Shown here in pieces: positions 62,570 through 64,000 of a DNA stretch of 64,000 nt. A program made the translations under genes and the position numbers. The stretch is from NCBI RefSeq assembly GCF_015865035.1, contig NZ_JADZGI010000001.1:2790001-2854000 (forward strand), written 5' to 3'. A model generated the notes under the pieces. It ran no database searches and was not told the origin of the DNA. It was given only the letters and a program-made list of their open reading frames with translations. Every line of letters starts with the position of its first letter. Within the stretch, counting starts at the first letter, position 1. The DNA comes from Novosphingobium aureum (GTDB taxonomy: Bacteria; Pseudomonadota; Alphaproteobacteria; Sphingomonadales; Sphingomonadaceae).

Positions 62570-63103
62570 ATGGAAACAGAACTCAGGACTTTGGTCGATC
62601 GCGCCGCGATACGGTGGTGTATCGAGACCCTTGCACGCGGCGAGGACCGCCGCGATGCGCAATTGATCGGCAGCTGCTGGTGGCCCGATGCCACGTACGA
62701 CTTCGGCGTGAAAGCGGGGTCCTACGACGAATACCTGGACTGGGTGGTCCCCGGCTCGGACGCCATCGCCAATACCCAGCACGTGCTAGGGCAAAGCTAC
62801 ATCGTTCCGGATGCGAACGACCATGCAAAGTGCGAGACCCATGTCCTGTCCTACCACCGCATCGTCACAGGCCAGGGCGACACCGACATGTGCATAGGCG
62901 GTCGCTATCTCGATAATTTCGAACGACGCGAAGGCGAATGGCGCATTGCCCGGCGCGTCATGCTCTACGACTGGTGCAATGACTGGGGGCCTTCGACCGA
63001 CTGGGCCAGCGGGCTGATGGGACAGCCCTTCCCTGCCGACCACTACGCCGGGCACGCGAGCGGCGATTTCTCCGAGCACTTCTTCACGACGGTCCGACCT
63101 TGA
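62570..63103 (+). CDS. SnoaL-like (nuclear transport factor 2 fold) protein
   Basis: 177 residues with GAGAGAGGAAG before the ATG. RAAIRWCIETLARGEDRRDAQLIGSCWWPDATYDFG near 12-47 and the closing GGRYLDNFERREGEWRIARRVMLYDW are typical of the SnoaL_4-type fold used by dehydratases, isomerases and ring hydroxylase helpers in aromatic, steroid or terpene breakdown. The Asp in WWPDATYDF and the His in NTQHVLG are plausible active-site residues. Stop overlaps the SDR start (TTGA). Confidence 0.78.
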   Translation: METELRTLVDRAAIRWCIETLARGEDRRDAQLIGSCWWPDATYDFGVKAGSYDEYLDWVVPGSDAIANTQHVLGQSYIVPDANDHAKCETHVLSYHRIVTGQGDTDMCIGGRYLDNFERREGEWRIARRVMLYDWCNDWGPSTDWASGLMGQPFPADHYAGHASGDFSEHFFTTVRP

Positions 63104-63996
63104 GCGCACCACTGGCCGGAAAAGTGGCGCTCGTCACCGGAGCGAGCCGAGGCATCGGTAAGGGCATCGCGCTCGTTCTCGCCGAACAAGGAGCTTGCGT
63201 CTACGTCACCGGACGCACCGTCAAGGAAGGCGACTACTACCTGCCCGGCACCGTCGGCACGACGGCGCGCGAATGTACCGCACGCGGGAGTGTCAGTGGC
63301 GGATCGGGCATCGCGGTCACGTGCGATCACAGTGACGACACGGCGGTTGCGGCCCTCTTCGCACAGATAGAGCGCGAGCAAGGCCGCCTCGACATCCTCG
63401 TCAACAGCGCGACACAGCTCTCCGAGGACCTACTCGACCCGGCTCCGTTCTGGGAAAAGCCGCTGTCCAATCTCGAGATGTGGGACGTGGGAATGAGATC
63501 CTACTTCACCGCATCTTACCATGCCGCGAAGATCATGGCCCGGCAGGGATCGGGGCTCATCGTCATGATATCGGGCTACACCGGGGTGACCTACACCTAT
63601 GGGGTGGTATTCTCCGCGACCAAGTGCACCGTCGATCGCATTGCGCGCGACATGGCCATCGAACTCGAACCCTACGGTGTTGCCGCCGTCTCATTGTGGC
63701 AAGGGCTGACGCTGACCGAGAAGGCCCGCGACAATCTCGCGCGTGCCGCAGACAAGATGACCGGGTCAGTCGCGGGGCAGAGCGGTTCCTCGGTCGAACA
63801 TCCCGGCCGGGTGATTGCCGCCATGGCCTGCGATCCAGCGATTATGGATCGCTCGGGCGGGACCTACATCACTGCCGAACTCGCCGATCACTATGGCGTT
63901 GTCGATATCGACGGGCGCCGGATCGAGACCATGCGTGCAAAGCGGGGCAGCCCACTGTGGGGGCCAATCCGGGAGAACGACTATCATGGGCACTGA
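63100..63996 (+). CDS. Short-chain dehydrogenase/reductase
   Basis: 298 residues starting at TTG 63100, which overlaps the previous stop by four bases. Cofactor motif VALVTGASRGIGKGIAL (9-25), DILVNSATQ near 100 in place of the usual NNAG, catalytic Ser in VMISGYTGVTYT near 155 and a shifted Tyr/Lys pair: the usual YxxxK seems to be replaced by VFSATK near 170, with Tyr just before it (YGVV). This pattern resembles DHRS1-like proteins. Likely oxidises or reduces the substrate of the SnoaL partner. Confidence 0.85.
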   Translation: MSAPLAGKVALVTGASRGIGKGIALVLAEQGACVYVTGRTVKEGDYYLPGTVGTTARECTARGSVSGGSGIAVTCDHSDDTAVAALFAQIEREQGRLDILVNSATQLSEDLLDPAPFWEKPLSNLEMWDVGMRSYFTASYHAAKIMARQGSGLIVMISGYTGVTYTYGVVFSATKCTVDRIARDMAIELEPYGVAAVSLWQGLTLTEKARDNLARAADKMTGSVAGQSGSSVEHPGRVIAAMACDPAIMDRSGGTYITAELADHYGVVDIDGRRIETMRAKRGSPLWGPIRENDYHGH

Positions 63997-64000
63997 GAGC

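Overview
The window reads as chromosomal DNA of a sphingomonad (Alphaproteobacteria, Sphingomonadales; Novosphingobium- or Sphingobium-like). This is inferred from high GC with strong third-position GC, an alphaproteobacterial-type L36, a DUF1674 (SdhAF4-like) protein, a UPF0262 protein, the serC-serA and hisZ-purA blocks, and extended REP-type repeats. No rRNA, phage, transposase or CRISPR array was seen. Genes are dense and often overlap by 1-4 bases, so translational coupling is common.

Bases 1-18616 form an accessory sugar-acid catabolism locus. It holds two related glycoside-hydrolase-like proteins (one cut by the window start, one with a Tat signal), two glycerate 2-kinases, a LctP-type permease, a periplasmic beta-propeller protein, and the tetronate pathway enzymes DenD, OtnC, OtnK and OtnI. 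It also holds a GarR-like reductase, an MFS transporter, a hydratase-fold protein with a lipoprotein signal, and FadR- and IclR-type regulators. Together they could take four-carbon acids (D-erythronate or related) to dihydroxyacetone phosphate and three-carbon acids to 2-phosphoglycerate. A palindrome lies in the otnK/MFS divergent region and another ahead of the IclR gene.

Bases 18648-36920 are mostly housekeeping: tRNA-Lys, folK, N-carbamoylputrescine amidase, a secreted methyltransferase-like protein, msrA, rsmB and a DUF1674 protein. Then follows a MarR-headed aromatic-acid/fusaric-acid type efflux operon (MarR, FUSC pump, DUF1656, HlyD, NodT) whose first mRNA may be leaderless. After it come an L,D-transpeptidase, purA, hisZ, a sulfotransferase, serA, an inverted REP pair, serC with a structured leader matching the serC RNA motif, and an extensin-like lipoprotein.

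Bases 36967-41137 carry the Anbu (ancestral proteasome-like subunit) operon with transglutaminase, alpha-E and circularly permuted ATP-grasp proteins. Then come a HAD phosphatase behind a hairpin, rpmJ (41 codons), two DUF4136-like proteins, an M14 carboxypeptidase, cdd, a GH25-fold protein with altered catalytic residues, a UPF0262 gene, dnaB, an NCS1 permease, ftsH, a sulfotransferase-like protein, a DUF3667 protein, an orphan ParA ATPase and rpoZ.

Bases 56419-63996 hold phoX behind three GTCA motifs phased exactly 11 bp apart (a Pho-box pattern), a cytochrome c-prime/cytochrome b pair, a methyltransferase-like protein lacking its SAM loop, and an AraC regulator divergent from a SnoaL-like/SDR gene pair. 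All functions are read from sequence patterns and recalled family features; no database search was run.
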